This document shows, in pieces, positions 1 to 9,222 of a DNA stretch of 64,000 nt. The notes beneath the pieces are model-generated. The model was not told where the DNA came from, did no database searches, and saw nothing but the letters and a program-made list of their open reading frames with translations. The DNA lies in the NCBI RefSeq assembly GCF_002906155.1, contig NZ_MUJK01000010.1, positions 1 to 64,000 on the forward strand, in the 5' to 3' direction. Numbering within the stretch: the first letter of the stretch is position 1; the number at the start of each line of letters is the position of its first letter. Both the position numbers and the translations under genes were made by a program. This DNA comes from Pseudomonas laurylsulfativorans (GTDB lineage Bacteria; Pseudomonadota; Gammaproteobacteria; Pseudomonadales; Pseudomonadaceae).

Positions 1-1341
1 CCCCCCCGCTGCCCCCTGTGATCGCCCACTAAGCTTTCACAGAGGGCTCATCGGAGATCATTGCCATGAACAACGTAGCTATTGCCGCCATCGACCTCGG
101 AAAACATTCCTTTCATCTTCATGCTCAAGATGATCGCGGCCACGAGGTTCACCGCAGAAAGTTTACGCGCGCAGCACTCACCCAATATCTGGCGAAACTG
201 GAACCCTGCACCGTCGTGATGGAAGCCTGTGGCGGCGCCCATTTCATGGCGCAGGAAGTCGCCAAGCTGGGGCATACGCCCAAGCTTATTGCGCCACATC
301 TGGTACGCCCTTACGTGAAGAGCAACAAAAACGACTTCGCTGATGCCGAAGCGATCTGCGAGGCGGCGACCCGGCCCACAATGCGCTTCGTGCACCCCAA
401 AACCCAGGCTCAGCAGGCGCTGGCGATGCTCAATTCGGTTCGTGAGTCGTTCATCAAAGACCGTACCGCCACCGTCAATCGGATTCACGCAGCCCTGCTG
501 GAGGTGGGTATCAGCCTGGCTCCCGGCTTCAAATCCATCAAAGAGCTTCCAGCATTGCTTGAGATGAGTTCATTTTCCGGCTCCATCAAAAAAATTCTGA
601 TGGGGTTGCATGAGCACTTCAACTATCTGGATGGGAAGGTCAAAGCGCTGGACAAGGAGGTGGAATGCCAAGCAGCTGAAGATGATCTGGCGGCTCGTTT
701 GATGACCATGCCGTGTGTCGGCCCGATCACCTCCAGCGCCTTGGCTGCCGAGTTGGGCGATGGCAAACAGTTCAAATGCGGCCGAGGCTATGCGGCGTCG
801 ATCGGGCTGGTACCCAAACAGCACGGTACGGGCGATAAAACCGTGTTGCTCGGCATCAGTAAACGCGGCGATCGAAATCAGAGGCGCCTGCTCATCCAGT
901 GCGCCCGTGTGTACTTGATACAACTGGAACGACAGAAAGGCGCCTTGGCGGACTGGGTCCGCCAACTATTAGCTTCCCGCCATCACTCCAATCTCGTGGT
1001 CTGCGCACTGGCCAACAAGCTGGCAAGAATCGCCTGGGCGATAGCCGCACATCACACTGAATTCGATGCGGGGCCAGCCGCGATGAACGCCTGACCCCGC
1101 TGTCACCCGAGCACCACCCACCTGGTTTTGCGATGCTGGATAACTGATGACGTGAACGGCCAACCGGCCTGACGACAACCCTGGGCTCCTACACGGCTGT
1201 AAGGCCGTTCAACTAATTAGGGTCGTTGGGCATCGATTCTCATCGAGGCGCGGGGCGACACCCCCACTCAGACGCCGGATAGATGAAAGCAAGCCAAACA
1301 CGCATCAAATACAGTATTGCAGAAAAGGGGGTAACCATAGA
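1..1341 (+). mobile_element. IS110-family (IS1111-like) insertion sequence, limits approximate
   Basis: One intact DEDD transposase (66-1094) is followed by about 245 bases of non-coding DNA before a Pseudomonas REP pair begins at 1342. A transposase with a long non-coding right flank is the layout of the IS1111 branch of IS110, whose guide ('bridge' or 'seek') RNA lies at that end. No terminal inverted repeats were identified, as expected for IS110. The left end may lie outside the window, so both limits are estimates. Pseudomonas IS1111-type elements are known to target REP sequences, which fits the REP DNA at its right edge. Confidence 0.6.
66..1094 (+). CDS. IS110-family transposase
   Basis: A 342-residue DEDD transposase, apparently full length. 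The RuvC-like N-terminal domain shows D10 in IDLGKHSF, E53 in VVMEACGG, and D90 and D93 in KNDFADAEA. The C-terminal Transposase_20 (IS116/IS110/IS902) domain shows the CVGPITSSALAAELGD and LGISKRGDRNQRRLL blocks. Family members excise and insert DNA as a circle without a DDE domain, guided by an element-encoded RNA. No frameshift or internal stop is present, so it may be active. The start ATG at 66 is in frame with the family N-terminus. Confidence 0.93.
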   Translation: MNNVAIAAIDLGKHSFHLHAQDDRGHEVHRRKFTRAALTQYLAKLEPCTVVMEACGGAHFMAQEVAKLGHTPKLIAPHLVRPYVKSNKNDFADAEAICEAATRPTMRFVHPKTQAQQALAMLNSVRESFIKDRTATVNRIHAALLEVGISLAPGFKSIKELPALLEMSSFSGSIKKILMGLHEHFNYLDGKVKALDKEVECQAAEDDLAARLMTMPCVGPITSSALAAELGDGKQFKCGRGYAASIGLVPKQHGTGDKTVLLGISKRGDRNQRRLLIQCARVYLIQLERQKGALADWVRQLLASRHHSNLVVCALANKLARIAWAIAAHHTEFDAGPAAMNA

Positions 1342-1426
1342 TGTAGGAGCCGGCTTGCCGGCAATGGCGTCCTTTGGTGCACCGCTGCACTTTAGGGCCT
1401 CTTCGCTGGCAAGCCAGCTCCTACAG
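1342..1426. repeat. REP pair (REPIN)
   Basis: Two inverted copies of the Pseudomonas REP palindrome (GGAGCCGGCTTGCCGGC on the left, GCTGGCAAGCCAGCTCC on the right) enclose about 45 bases. The left copy directly abuts the IS110-type element. Confidence 0.85.
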
Positions 1427-1434
1427 GGCTCGCA

Positions 1435-1830
1435 TTACGAGCGGGGCACCAGGTCCAGGCACACCGAGTTGATGCAATAACGCAGGCCCGTCGGCGGCGG
1501 ACCATCAGGAAATACGTGCCCCAGGTGCGCATCGCATTTGGCGCAGACCACTTCGGTGCGGATCATGCCATGGCTGATATCACGGATTTCGGTCATGGCG
1601 CTGTCGCCGATCGGCGCATAGAAGCTCGGCCAGCCGCAGCCGGAATCGAACTTGGTCGTTGAGTCGAACAGCGGCTCGTTGCAGCAGATGCAGTGGTAGA
1701 TACCGTCGGTCTTGGTGGCGTTGTACTTGCCGGAAAACGGTCGTTCGGTGCCCTTGAGACGACAAACGTTGTACTGCTCTGGATCGAGCATCGCCTTCCA
1801 TTCTTCCAGGGTTTTTTCCAACTTTTCCAT
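1435..1830 (-). CDS. msrB: peptide-methionine (R)-S-oxide reductase MsrB
   Basis: A 131-residue protein that reduces methionine-R-sulfoxide in proteins with thioredoxin as donor. Two zinc-binding CxxC pairs are visible (C47/C50 in CICC, C96/C99 in CAKC). The catalytic cysteine is C119 in GLRYCINSVCLDL near the C-terminus. The length is that of a single-domain MsrB. Three in-frame starts lie close together (GTG 1836, ATG 1833, ATG 1830). ATG 1830 is chosen because it has the best spacing from GAGG and begins MEKLEKTLEEW like its relatives. Confidence 0.95.
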   Translation of the reverse strand: MEKLEKTLEEWKAMLDPEQYNVCRLKGTERPFSGKYNATKTDGIYHCICCNEPLFDSTTKFDSGCGWPSFYAPIGDSAMTEIRDISHGMIRTEVVCAKCDAHLGHVFPDGPPPTGLRYCINSVCLDLVPRS

Positions 1831-2056
1831 CATCACACCTCAGCAGCTGAAAAAGCCCGATCTGTACCTTTTCCACGGATCGGGCGGCACGTATGATTGC
1901 GCCTCGTCAAACGCCAGTCTGGCAGCCAGACCACGCGCATTCAAACGGAAATATGGGTGCTGCATCTCAAGGCGTCAGGCCTGTGTGAATACGCAGGATT
2001 CCCAGCACGGTTGCCCAAACGCCGTCTGGATCGTTCATTTTCGGGAACACATCGCC

Positions 2057-3268
2057 ATGCAGGTCAGCAAATCGAACAAGCTCGCCAACGTCTGCTACGA
2101 CATTCGCGGCCCGGTGCTCAAGCACGCCAAGCGCCTGGAAGAGGAAGGCCATCGCATCCTCAAGCTGAACATCGGCAACCCGGCGCCCTTTGGTTTCGAA
2201 GCACCGGATGAAATCCTCCAGGACGTGATCCGCAACCTGCCGACCGCCCAGGGCTATAGCGACTCCAAAGGCCTGTTCAGTGCACGCAAGGCCGTGATGC
2301 AGTACTACCAGCAAAAACAGGTAGAAGGCGTCGGCATTGAAGACATCTATCTGGGCAACGGCGTTTCCGAACTGATCGTGATGTCGATGCAGGCCCTGCT
2401 CAACAATGGCGACGAAGTGCTGGTGCCTGCGCCTGACTATCCGCTGTGGACAGCAGCCGTGAGCCTGTCCGGCGGCAACCCGGTGCACTACCTGTGCGAC
2501 GAGCAAGCCAACTGGTGGCCGGACCTGGCCGACATCAAGGCCAAGATCACTCCGAACACCAAGGCGCTGGTGATCATCAACCCGAACAACCCGACCGGCG
2601 CGGTGTATTCGAAGGAAGTGCTGCTGGGCATGCTGGAACTGGCCCGCCAGCACAATCTGGTGGTGTTCTCCGACGAGATCTACGACAAGATCCTCTACGA
2701 TGATGCCGTACACATCTGCACCGCCTCCCTGGCGCCGGACCTGCTGTGCCTGACCTTCAACGGCCTGTCCAAGTCCTATCGCGTGGCCGGCTTCCGTTCT
2801 GGCTGGATCGCCATTTCCGGTCCGAAGCACCATGCCCAGAGCTACATCGAAGGCATCGACATGCTGGCGAACATGCGCCTGTGCGCCAACGTACCGAGCC
2901 AGCACGCGATCCAGACCGCCCTGGGCGGCTATCAGAGCATCAATGACCTGGTGCTGCCGCCGGGCCGTTTGCTGGAACAGCGCAACCGCACCTGGGAATT
3001 GCTCAACGATATTCCGGGCGTGAGCTGCGTCAAGCCGATGGGCGCGCTGTATGCATTCCCGCGGATCGACCCCAAGGTCTGCCCGATCCACAACGACGAA
3101 AAGTTCGTCCTCGACCTGCTGCTTTCCGAAAAGCTGTTGGTGGTTCAAGGCACCGCATTCAACTGGCCATGGCCGGACCACTTCCGCGTCGTGACCTTGC
3201 CACGTGTCGATGACCTGGAGATGGCCATCGGACGCATCGGCGGCTTCCTCAAGTCCTACCGCCAGTAA
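2057..3268 (+). CDS. alaA: alanine/aspartate-type aminotransferase, AlaA-like
   Basis: A 403-residue PLP-dependent fold-type I aminotransferase that resembles E. coli AlaA (YfbQ), which makes alanine from pyruvate and glutamate. The PLP-binding lysine lies in FNGLSKSYRVAGFRSGW. Other family blocks are NIGNPAPFGFEAP, VIINPNNPTGAVYS and FSDEIYDKILYDD. The open frame extends upstream to 1712, but that part overlaps the msrB promoter region and is not protein-like, so ATG 2057 (MQVSKSNKLANVCYDIRGP) is the start. It is divergent from msrB. Confidence 0.9.
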   Translation: MQVSKSNKLANVCYDIRGPVLKHAKRLEEEGHRILKLNIGNPAPFGFEAPDEILQDVIRNLPTAQGYSDSKGLFSARKAVMQYYQQKQVEGVGIEDIYLGNGVSELIVMSMQALLNNGDEVLVPAPDYPLWTAAVSLSGGNPVHYLCDEQANWWPDLADIKAKITPNTKALVIINPNNPTGAVYSKEVLLGMLELARQHNLVVFSDEIYDKILYDDAVHICTASLAPDLLCLTFNGLSKSYRVAGFRSGWIAISGPKHHAQSYIEGIDMLANMRLCANVPSQHAIQTALGGYQSINDLVLPPGRLLEQRNRTWELLNDIPGVSCVKPMGALYAFPRIDPKVCPIHNDEKFVLDLLLSEKLLVVQGTAFNWPWPDHFRVVTLPRVDDLEMAIGRIGGFLKSYRQ

Positions 3269-3277
3269 GCGGCCAGT

Positions 3278-3309
3278 CACCGTGCGACACTCTTGCACGT
3301 CGCACGGTG
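3278..3309 (+). terminator. hairpin downstream of the aminotransferase gene
   Basis: A perfect 11-bp inverted repeat (CACCGTGCGAC / GTCGCACGGTG) with a 10-base loop starts nine bases after the alaA stop. No T-run follows, so it may be a weak terminator or a 3' mRNA stabiliser. The rest of the 317-base gap to htpX holds only the htpX promoter. Confidence 0.5.
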
Positions 3310-3511
3310 ATTCATCCGGCAACACTTGTTTGCATTCCACCCTTGGCAGCCGCTTTGCCCACTGCTGGATGACGCTTTGCCCGCTCGCGCCTAACAAAGG
3401 CGGGGGTCTTCGACATGATTTGACTGACAAACACTTCCCGCAAACTCGTCGGAAAAGCCCTGCAAGCAGCTAGACTGTTGCCGTAGGACACAGTTTGAAA
3501 TAGTCACCCGG

Positions 3512-3540
3512 TTGAATACCCCGGTGCAGCACCTTATATA
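3512..3540 (+). promoter_or_regulatory. putative sigma-70 promoter of htpX
   Basis: TTGAAT (3512-3517) and TATATA (3535-3540) are separated by exactly 17 bases and lie 46 bases upstream of the htpX start. The match to the housekeeping consensus is good. No convincing heat-shock (sigma-32) pair is present. Confidence 0.6.
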
Positions 3541-3585
3541 CCCCGCAGTACGCTACATCTTAAGCATGAGGAGATTTCTACAACC

Positions 3586-4476
3586 ATGATGCGCATCCTG
3601 CTGTTCTTGGCCACTAACCTGGCGGTCGTGCTGATTGCCAGCATCACCCTGAGCCTTTTCGGCTTCAACGGGTTCATGGCGGCCAATGGGGTTGACCTCA
3701 ACCTCAATCAGCTGCTGATTTTCTGTGCGGTCTTTGGTTTCGCCGGTTCGCTGTTCTCGCTGTTCATCTCCAAGTGGATGGCGAAGATGAGCACCAGCAC
3801 CCAGATCATCACCCAGCCACGTACCCGTCACGAGCAATGGCTGCTGCAAACCGTCGAGCAACTGTCCCGCGAGGCCGGGATCAAGATGCCCGAAGTCGGT
3901 ATCTTCCCGGCCTACGAGGCGAACGCCTTCGCCACCGGCTGGAACAAGAACGACGCGCTGGTCGCCGTGAGCCAGGGCCTGCTCGAGCGTTTCTCGCCGG
4001 ATGAAGTGAAAGCCGTTCTCGCCCACGAAATCGGCCACGTGGCCAATGGCGACATGGTTACCCTGGCACTGATCCAGGGCGTGGTGAACACCTTCGTGAT
4101 GTTCTTCGCACGGATCATCGGCAATTTCGTCGACAAGGTGATCTTCAAGAACGAAGAAGGCCAGGGCATTGCCTACTACGTGGCAACCATTTTCGCGGAA
4201 CTGGTTCTGGGCATCCTGGCCAGCTCCATCGTCATGTGGTTCTCGCGCAAGCGCGAATTCCGTGCCGACGAAGCTGGTGCAAACCTGGCCGGCACCGCCG
4301 CGATGATTGGCGCCCTGCAACGCCTGCGGGCCGAACAAGGCCTGCCGGTGCACATGCCCGACACCCTGAACGCCTTCGGCATCAACGGTGGCATCAAGCA
4401 AGGGTTCGCTCGCATGTTCATGAGCCACCCGCCACTGGAAGAGCGCATCGACGCTCTGGCTCGTCGCCGGGGCTAA
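3586..4476 (+). CDS. htpX: membrane zinc protease HtpX
   Basis: A 296-residue inner-membrane M48 metalloprotease that works with FtsH in membrane protein quality control. Two N-terminal transmembrane segments are seen (about residues 5-27 and 40-62). The zinc motif HEIGH places ligands H147 and H151 and catalytic E148, and a later FRADEAGA block supplies the third ligand. Two further hydrophobic stretches follow at about 155-220. The start follows a GAGGAG-like sequence. A strong hairpin terminator lies 20 bases after the stop. Confidence 0.96.
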   Translation: MMRILLFLATNLAVVLIASITLSLFGFNGFMAANGVDLNLNQLLIFCAVFGFAGSLFSLFISKWMAKMSTSTQIITQPRTRHEQWLLQTVEQLSREAGIKMPEVGIFPAYEANAFATGWNKNDALVAVSQGLLERFSPDEVKAVLAHEIGHVANGDMVTLALIQGVVNTFVMFFARIIGNFVDKVIFKNEEGQGIAYYVATIFAELVLGILASSIVMWFSRKREFRADEAGANLAGTAAMIGALQRLRAEQGLPVHMPDTLNAFGINGGIKQGFARMFMSHPPLEERIDALARRRG

Positions 4477-4494
4477 CAGGCTTCTCAGCAAATC

Positions 4495-4527
4495 AAAAGG
4501 CCCGCAGTGATGCGGGCCTTTTTTTTG
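4495..4527 (+). terminator. rho-independent terminator after htpX
   Basis: AAGGCCCGCA / TGCGGGCCTT stem with a run of eight T; an A-run on the other side could let it act in both directions. Confidence 0.9.
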
Positions 4528-4557
4528 TCTGCTGGAATGTTTCGGTGTTTTTTAGGG

Positions 4558-4627
4558 CCTCTTCGCGGTGCAAGCCCGCTCCCACAGGGGATCGCGGTCA
4601 AATGTGGGAGCTTGCTCGCGAAGGGGC
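4558..4627. repeat. REP pair (REPIN)
   Basis: Inverted REP copies (CTTCGCGGTGCAAGCCCGCT and GGGAGCTTGCTCGCGAAG) between htpX and tpm. The left copy carries a base change in its palindrome. Confidence 0.8.
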
Positions 4628-4645
4628 CAGTGCAGCTAACCGACC

Positions 4646-5302
4646 CTACCGACTGGAAACACGATACACACGCTCCTCAAGCCGCGTTACACCCGCCTCC
4701 AGAAACTTCCCGCTCTCATTCAACACATCCTGATCCTCCAGGATCTTCAGCGCCCATGAGTCTCCGAACAACCGCCGAACCTCATCATCGAGTACAGCAA
4801 ACGGCGGGCCGGGCATTTGCGACTGTTCATAGTCCAGCGTAATCAGCAGTCCAAGGGACTCCTTTGGCAGGATCCGCTTCAGATGGGCGGCATAGCGCTC
4901 TCGCATTTCCGCCGGCAGCGCGATCAACGCGGCGCGATCATAAAGCGCGGAGCAATCGGCAACATCGCCTGCCGTCAGCTCGAAGAAATCGCCGCACCAC
5001 AGCTCAATGGAACCTGCCCGATAAACCTTGAACGGCCCCTGCTCGCTGACGGCCGGATCAAAGCCATGTTCGCTGAAAAACTCCTCGACAGCTTTTTCAG
5101 ACAGTTCGACTCCCAAGACCTCATGGTCTTGATGGGCGAGCCATAGCAAATCCAGGCTTTTTCCACATAGCGGCACCAACACGCGCGCGCCTTCTTCAAG
5201 GCTTAACGCTGGCCAGAACCGCTTCAGATGAGGGTTCACTTGCGGCAGGTGAAAGCCGATCTGATTCGACGCCCACTTCTTGTGCCAAAACTCCGGTTGC
5301 AT
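4646..5302 (-). CDS. tpm: thiopurine S-methyltransferase (bacterial Tpm)
   Basis: A 218-residue SAM-dependent methyltransferase of the bacterial TPMT family, which in Pseudomonas is linked to methylation of selenium, tellurium and thiopurine compounds. The N-terminus MQPEFWHKKW is characteristic, as are VLVPLCGKSLDLLWLA (SAM-binding loop) and VLGVELSEKAVEEFF. The open frame allows eight extra residues from 5326. ATG 5302 is preferred for the family N-terminus and a preceding GGGG. Confidence 0.92.
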   Translation of the reverse strand: MQPEFWHKKWASNQIGFHLPQVNPHLKRFWPALSLEEGARVLVPLCGKSLDLLWLAHQDHEVLGVELSEKAVEEFFSEHGFDPAVSEQGPFKVYRAGSIELWCGDFFELTAGDVADCSALYDRAALIALPAEMRERYAAHLKRILPKESLGLLITLDYEQSQMPGPPFAVLDDEVRRLFGDSWALKILEDQDVLNESGKFLEAGVTRLEERVYRVSSR

Positions 5303-5404
5303 AAATAACCCCGAAAATTCGATCAAAACACCCTAAAACTTATATTAGATTTAGATTAATGATCTGACTGAAGATGTTGCATCTTAACTCTCAGGAGCTC
5401 ATTC

Positions 5405-6172
5405 ATGTTCCCCAGTCTGTACATATCCCACGGCTCCCCCATGCTCGCCCTGGAACCCGGCGCCAGCGGCCCCGCACTCGCCCGCCTGGCCGCCGAGATC
5501 CCGAAGCCCAAGGCCATCGTGATTGTGTCTGCGCACTGGGAAAGCAATGAGCTGTTGGTCAGCGCAAATCCACAACCGGAAACCTGGCACGATTTCGGTG
5601 GTTTCCCCAAAGCCCTGTTCGAGGTCCAGTACCCGGCTCCCGGCGATCCACGACTCGCCGCAGAGGTTTGCCAATTATTGAAAGACGATGGCCTACCTGT
5701 CCGTATCGACAGCAACCGGCCTTTCGACCATGGCGTCTGGGTACCGTTGTCATTGATGTATCCGCAAGCGGATATCCCGATTGTGCAGGTATCTCTGCCG
5801 ACTCGTGGCGGCCCTGCCCTGCAGACCCGCGTTGGCCACGCACTGGCCAGCCTGCGCGAGCACGGCGCCTTGCTGATCGGCTCCGGCAGCATCACTCACA
5901 ACCTGCGGGAACTCGACTGGCATGCCGGCCCCGAGAGCGTTGAGCCCTGGGCCCTGGTGTTTCGCGACTGGATGATCGAGAAACTCGCAGCGAACGACGA
6001 AGCCGCCCTGCATGACTATCGCGCGCAAGCACCGAATGCCGTGCGTAATCATCCCAGCGATGAACACTTGTTGCCGCTGTACTTTGCCCGCGCTGCCGGT
6101 GGGCAATTCAGCGTTGCCCACCAAGGGTTCACCATGGGCGCACTGGGCATGGACATCTACCGCTTCGGCTGA
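5405..6172 (+). CDS. ygiD: 4,5-DOPA-type extradiol ring-cleavage dioxygenase (YgiD family)
   Basis: A 255-residue class III extradiol dioxygenase of the LigB/DODA family, related to E. coli YgiD and plant DOPA dioxygenase. Candidate metal ligands are the histidines in LYISHGSPM, VSAHWES, FDHGVW and SDEHLLPL. The physiological substrate is not shown by sequence. It is divergent from tpm, with 102 bases between the start codons. A terminator follows at 6253. Confidence 0.88.
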   Translation: MFPSLYISHGSPMLALEPGASGPALARLAAEIPKPKAIVIVSAHWESNELLVSANPQPETWHDFGGFPKALFEVQYPAPGDPRLAAEVCQLLKDDGLPVRIDSNRPFDHGVWVPLSLMYPQADIPIVQVSLPTRGGPALQTRVGHALASLREHGALLIGSGSITHNLRELDWHAGPESVEPWALVFRDWMIEKLAANDEAALHDYRAQAPNAVRNHPSDEHLLPLYFARAAGGQFSVAHQGFTMGALGMDIYRFG

Positions 6173-6252
6173 CAGGCAGACCGCGTCGCGGCCTTCGACT
6201 TGCTCGCGAAGGCCAGCGACACAACTCAAACGCCGAACACAAATCAGCAGGC

Positions 6253-6285
6253 AAAAAAATCCCCGAACCAGTCGGGGATTTTTTA
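6253..6285. terminator. bidirectional rho-independent terminator
   Basis: ATCCCCGAC/GTCGGGGAT-type stem with an A-run on one side and T-run on the other, between the convergent dioxygenase and helicase genes. Confidence 0.88.
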
Positions 6286-6312
6286 TGTTCGATCAATCAG
6301 CCCGAGAGCGGA

Positions 6313-7986
6313 TCAATCTTCGCGGTAGCGACGCAGCTTCAACTGTTTGCCAGCAACGCGAGTGTCCTTCAGCTTGGTCAGCAACTTCTCAAGACCATCT
6401 TCCGGCAGCTCGACGAGGCTGAAGCTGTCACGCACCTGGATGCGACCGATCGCTTCACGTGCCAGACCACCTTCATTGAGGATGGCGCCCAGCAGGTTCT
6501 TGGCAGCGATACCGTCACGCGCGCCCAGCGCGGTACGGCAACGTGCACGGCCTTCGCCCAGTGGCATCGGAGCACGACGCTCACGGTCACCACGCTCAGG
6601 ACGATCACCGGAACGCTCTGGACGATCGCCACGCGGTGCGTTGTTTGGCACCAGTGGACGTTCTTTCTCGATTGCAGCCAGGGTCAGCGCTTGAGCGTTG
6701 GTTGCCTTGCGCAGAAGGGCTGCGGCCAGGGCACGCGGGGTGCAACCGATGTCGGCAGTCAGGCGATCCAGCAGATCACCATGGGTCGATTCGGCATCGG
6801 CCACCAGCGGCGACAGGCTGTTGGTCAGTTTCTTGATGCGCGCATCGAGAACAGCTTGAGCGTCCGGCAGGCGAACTTCAGCAACCTTTTGACCGGTTAC
6901 ACGCTCGATCACTTGCAGCATGCGGCGCTCACGCGGAGTCACCAGCAGCAGTGCACGACCTTCGCGACCGGCACGGCCGGTACGGCCGATACGGTGAACG
7001 TAGGACTCTGGGTCGTACGGCATGTCAACGTTGAACACGTGAGTGATGCGCGGAACGTCCAGGCCACGAGCGGCAACGTCGGTCGCCACAACGATGTCCA
7101 GACGGCCATCCTTGAGGGAGTCGATCACGCGCTCACGCTGGTTCTGGGCGATGTCACCGTTCAGCGCGGCGGCTTTGTAGCCTTTGGCTTCCAGGGCACT
7201 GGCCAAATCCAGGGTCGCTTGCTTGGTGCGCACGAACATGATCAGGGCGTCGAAATCTTCCACTTCCAGCAAGCTGAGAACGGCGGAGGTCTTCTGGTCA
7301 GCGTGAACCAACAGGTGAGCCTGTTCGATCGCGGTAACGGTCTGGGTCTTGGTCTGGATCTTCACGTGTTGCGGATCGCGCAGGTGGCGTTCGGCAATGG
7401 CACGGATCGACTGCGGCAAGGTGGCCGAGAACAATACGGTCTGACGGGTTGCAGGCAGAGCCTTGAAGATAACTTCCAGGTCGTCCATGAAGCCCAGCTT
7501 GAGCATTTCGTCGGCTTCGTCGAGAACCAGGTGGTTCACGGTCGCCAGTACTTTTTCGTCGCGACGCAAGTGGTCGCACAGACGGCCCGGAGTGGCGACA
7601 ACGATCTGTGCGCCATTACGGATTGCTTTCAGCTGTGGGCCCATCGGCGCGCCGCCGTAGACAGCCACAACAGTTACGCCCGGCATTTGCTTGGCATAAG
7701 TTTCGAAAGCGGTTGCAACTTGTAGCGCCAACTCACGAGTTGGGGCCAGGATCAGGGCTTGCGGTTCGCGCTTTGCAGGATCGATGCGATGCAGGATCGG
7801 CAGGGCGAACGCAGCGGTTTTACCCGTACCGGTTTGCGCCTGACCAATCATGTCGTGACCGGCCATGATGATCGGGATCGATTGCTGCTGAATAGCCGAT
7901 GGCTCTTCGTAGCCAGTCGCGGTGACGGCTGCAAGAATATTCGGATTAAGATTAAAAGCGGCGAAGCCGCCGGATTCCTGGGTCAT
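6313..7986 (-). CDS. deaD: DEAD-box ATP-dependent RNA helicase, DeaD/CsdA type
   Basis: A 557-residue RNA helicase. The motifs run in order: Q-motif near the N-terminus, Walker A AQTGTGKT, LDEADEML (DEAD box), SAT in LFSATLP, and HRIGRTGRAGR. A basic R/D/P-rich linker (PRGDRPERSGDRPERGDRE) leads to a DbpA-type RNA-binding domain ending at the C-terminus. DeaD proteins act in ribosome assembly and mRNA decay, mainly in the cold. The start is ATG 7986 (MTQESGGFAAFNLNPNIL); the open frame runs a further 240 bases upstream, but that stretch looks like leader rather than protein. Confidence 0.93.
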   Translation of the reverse strand: MTQESGGFAAFNLNPNILAAVTATGYEEPSAIQQQSIPIIMAGHDMIGQAQTGTGKTAAFALPILHRIDPAKREPQALILAPTRELALQVATAFETYAKQMPGVTVVAVYGGAPMGPQLKAIRNGAQIVVATPGRLCDHLRRDEKVLATVNHLVLDEADEMLKLGFMDDLEVIFKALPATRQTVLFSATLPQSIRAIAERHLRDPQHVKIQTKTQTVTAIEQAHLLVHADQKTSAVLSLLEVEDFDALIMFVRTKQATLDLASALEAKGYKAAALNGDIAQNQRERVIDSLKDGRLDIVVATDVAARGLDVPRITHVFNVDMPYDPESYVHRIGRTGRAGREGRALLLVTPRERRMLQVIERVTGQKVAEVRLPDAQAVLDARIKKLTNSLSPLVADAESTHGDLLDRLTADIGCTPRALAAALLRKATNAQALTLAAIEKERPLVPNNAPRGDRPERSGDRPERGDRERRAPMPLGEGRARCRTALGARDGIAAKNLLGAILNEGGLAREAIGRIQVRDSFSLVELPEDGLEKLLTKLKDTRVAGKQLKLRRYRED

Positions 7987-8409
7987 GGGTCTGCCTCTAA
8001 GTGCATCCGCAAAGACCCATGCTCCAAAGCTGCGCGTGCCGTGTTGAGACTCAAGAGTCGCCCTGGCAGCTTTGTCGGCGGGGATTTGCGAAAACGAATG
8101 AATGAAAAGAATCGTCAAGGAAGAGTCCGCTGGGCGGACGAGCAGCCGAAGCTGGCTTCGGGGAATTGCGCTACCTAAACGCGGCCCGGTTAAAGGCCGG
8201 CGCGCACTATACCGGAATTCGCCCAAAAAGGGAGCTTTTTTTATCGGAAATCCACCGGATACACCGTTGTGTCACAGGCTTTGCGAATAATCGATCAGCC
8301 GTCTATTTTTCAAAGGCCCGGCCTTGCGGGTGACGGCGCTAAAACGGTTCACCTTTTGCTGTGCAGACCGCCGGTCTGGCACGCCTTTCCCACCCCCGAG
8401 GATCGCTCC
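7987..8409. other. gene-free interval: probable long helicase leader
   Basis: No gene is supported in these 423 bases between divergent genes. On the reverse strand a TATAGT hexamer (8206-8211) could be a -10 box for the helicase, without a convincing -35. That would give a 5' leader of about 210 bases, as is usual for cold-regulated deaD/csdA mRNAs. Confidence 0.35.
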
Positions 8410-9201
8410 ATGAATCTGCCCTGCTCCAGTCGAGTCAGCCGCGAACGGCATGGCCATGTGTTCATGATCGGTCTGGATCGGGTGGCCAAGCGCAATGCCT
8501 TCGATCTCGACCTGATCAATGCCTTGAGTCTGGCCTATGGCGAATTCGAGGCCGATAGCGAGGCGCGCGTGGCGGTGGTGTTCGCTCATGGCGAGCACTT
8601 CACCGCCGGACTCGATCTGGTCAATGCCAGCGTCACACTGGCAGATGGCTGGCAGGTTCCACCCGGCGGCTGTGATCCGTGGGGAGTGTTCGCAGGTCCC
8701 AGGGTCAGCAAACCGGTGATCGTCGCCGCCCAAGGCTATTGCCTGACCGTCGGCATCGAATTGATGCTGGCCGCCGACATTAACTTGTGCGCCAGCAATA
8801 CCCGGTTCGCGCAGATGGAAGTGCAACGCGGGCTCTTTCCGTTCGGCGGCGCCACCCTGCGCCTGCATCAGGTTTCCGGTTGGGGTAATGCCATGCGCTG
8901 GTTGTTGACCGGTGATGAGTTCGACGCCCGTGACGCCTTGCATCTGGGTCTAGTGCAGGAGGTCATGGCCAGCGAGGACTTGCTGCCCCGGGCGATTGAA
9001 CTGGCCGAGCGGATCGCCCGTCAGGCACCGCTTGGTGTGCAGGCGACGCTGATGTCCGCGCGACAGGCCCGCTATGAAGGGGAAACTGCGGCGGCACAGG
9101 CGTTGCCGTCGCTGGTCAAGAAGTTGATGGCTAGCGAGGATGTCAAGGAGGGTGTGCGGTCGATGGTGGAGCGGCGGCCCGGGGTTTTCAAAGGGATTTA
9201 A
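8410..9201 (+). CDS. enoyl-CoA hydratase/isomerase (crotonase) family protein
   Basis: A 263-residue crotonase-fold protein. Family blocks include AKRNAFDLDLINAL, the oxyanion-hole segment FAHGEHFTAGLDL, and QGYCLTVGIELMLAADI. Such enzymes hydrate or isomerise enoyl-CoA thioesters. The usual glutamate pair is not obvious, so the exact reaction is undefined. ATG 8410 is preceded by GAGGATC. The frame continues upstream to 8269 without protein-like character. Confidence 0.85.
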   Translation: MNLPCSSRVSRERHGHVFMIGLDRVAKRNAFDLDLINALSLAYGEFEADSEARVAVVFAHGEHFTAGLDLVNASVTLADGWQVPPGGCDPWGVFAGPRVSKPVIVAAQGYCLTVGIELMLAADINLCASNTRFAQMEVQRGLFPFGGATLRLHQVSGWGNAMRWLLTGDEFDARDALHLGLVQEVMASEDLLPRAIELAERIARQAPLGVQATLMSARQARYEGETAAAQALPSLVKKLMASEDVKEGVRSMVERRPGVFKGI

Positions 9202-9222
9202 CCCTGTATTGCCAGTTAGAAA

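Noticed and set aside
1967..3430. A 487-codon frame antisense to the aminotransferase gene
   Set aside because: It is a high-GC shadow of a well-supported gene, without family features of its own.
3480..3585. Heat-shock (sigma-32) promoter before htpX
   Set aside because: No CCCCAT-type -10 at the right distance from a CTTGAA-like -35; the sigma-70 pair at 3512-3540 fits better.
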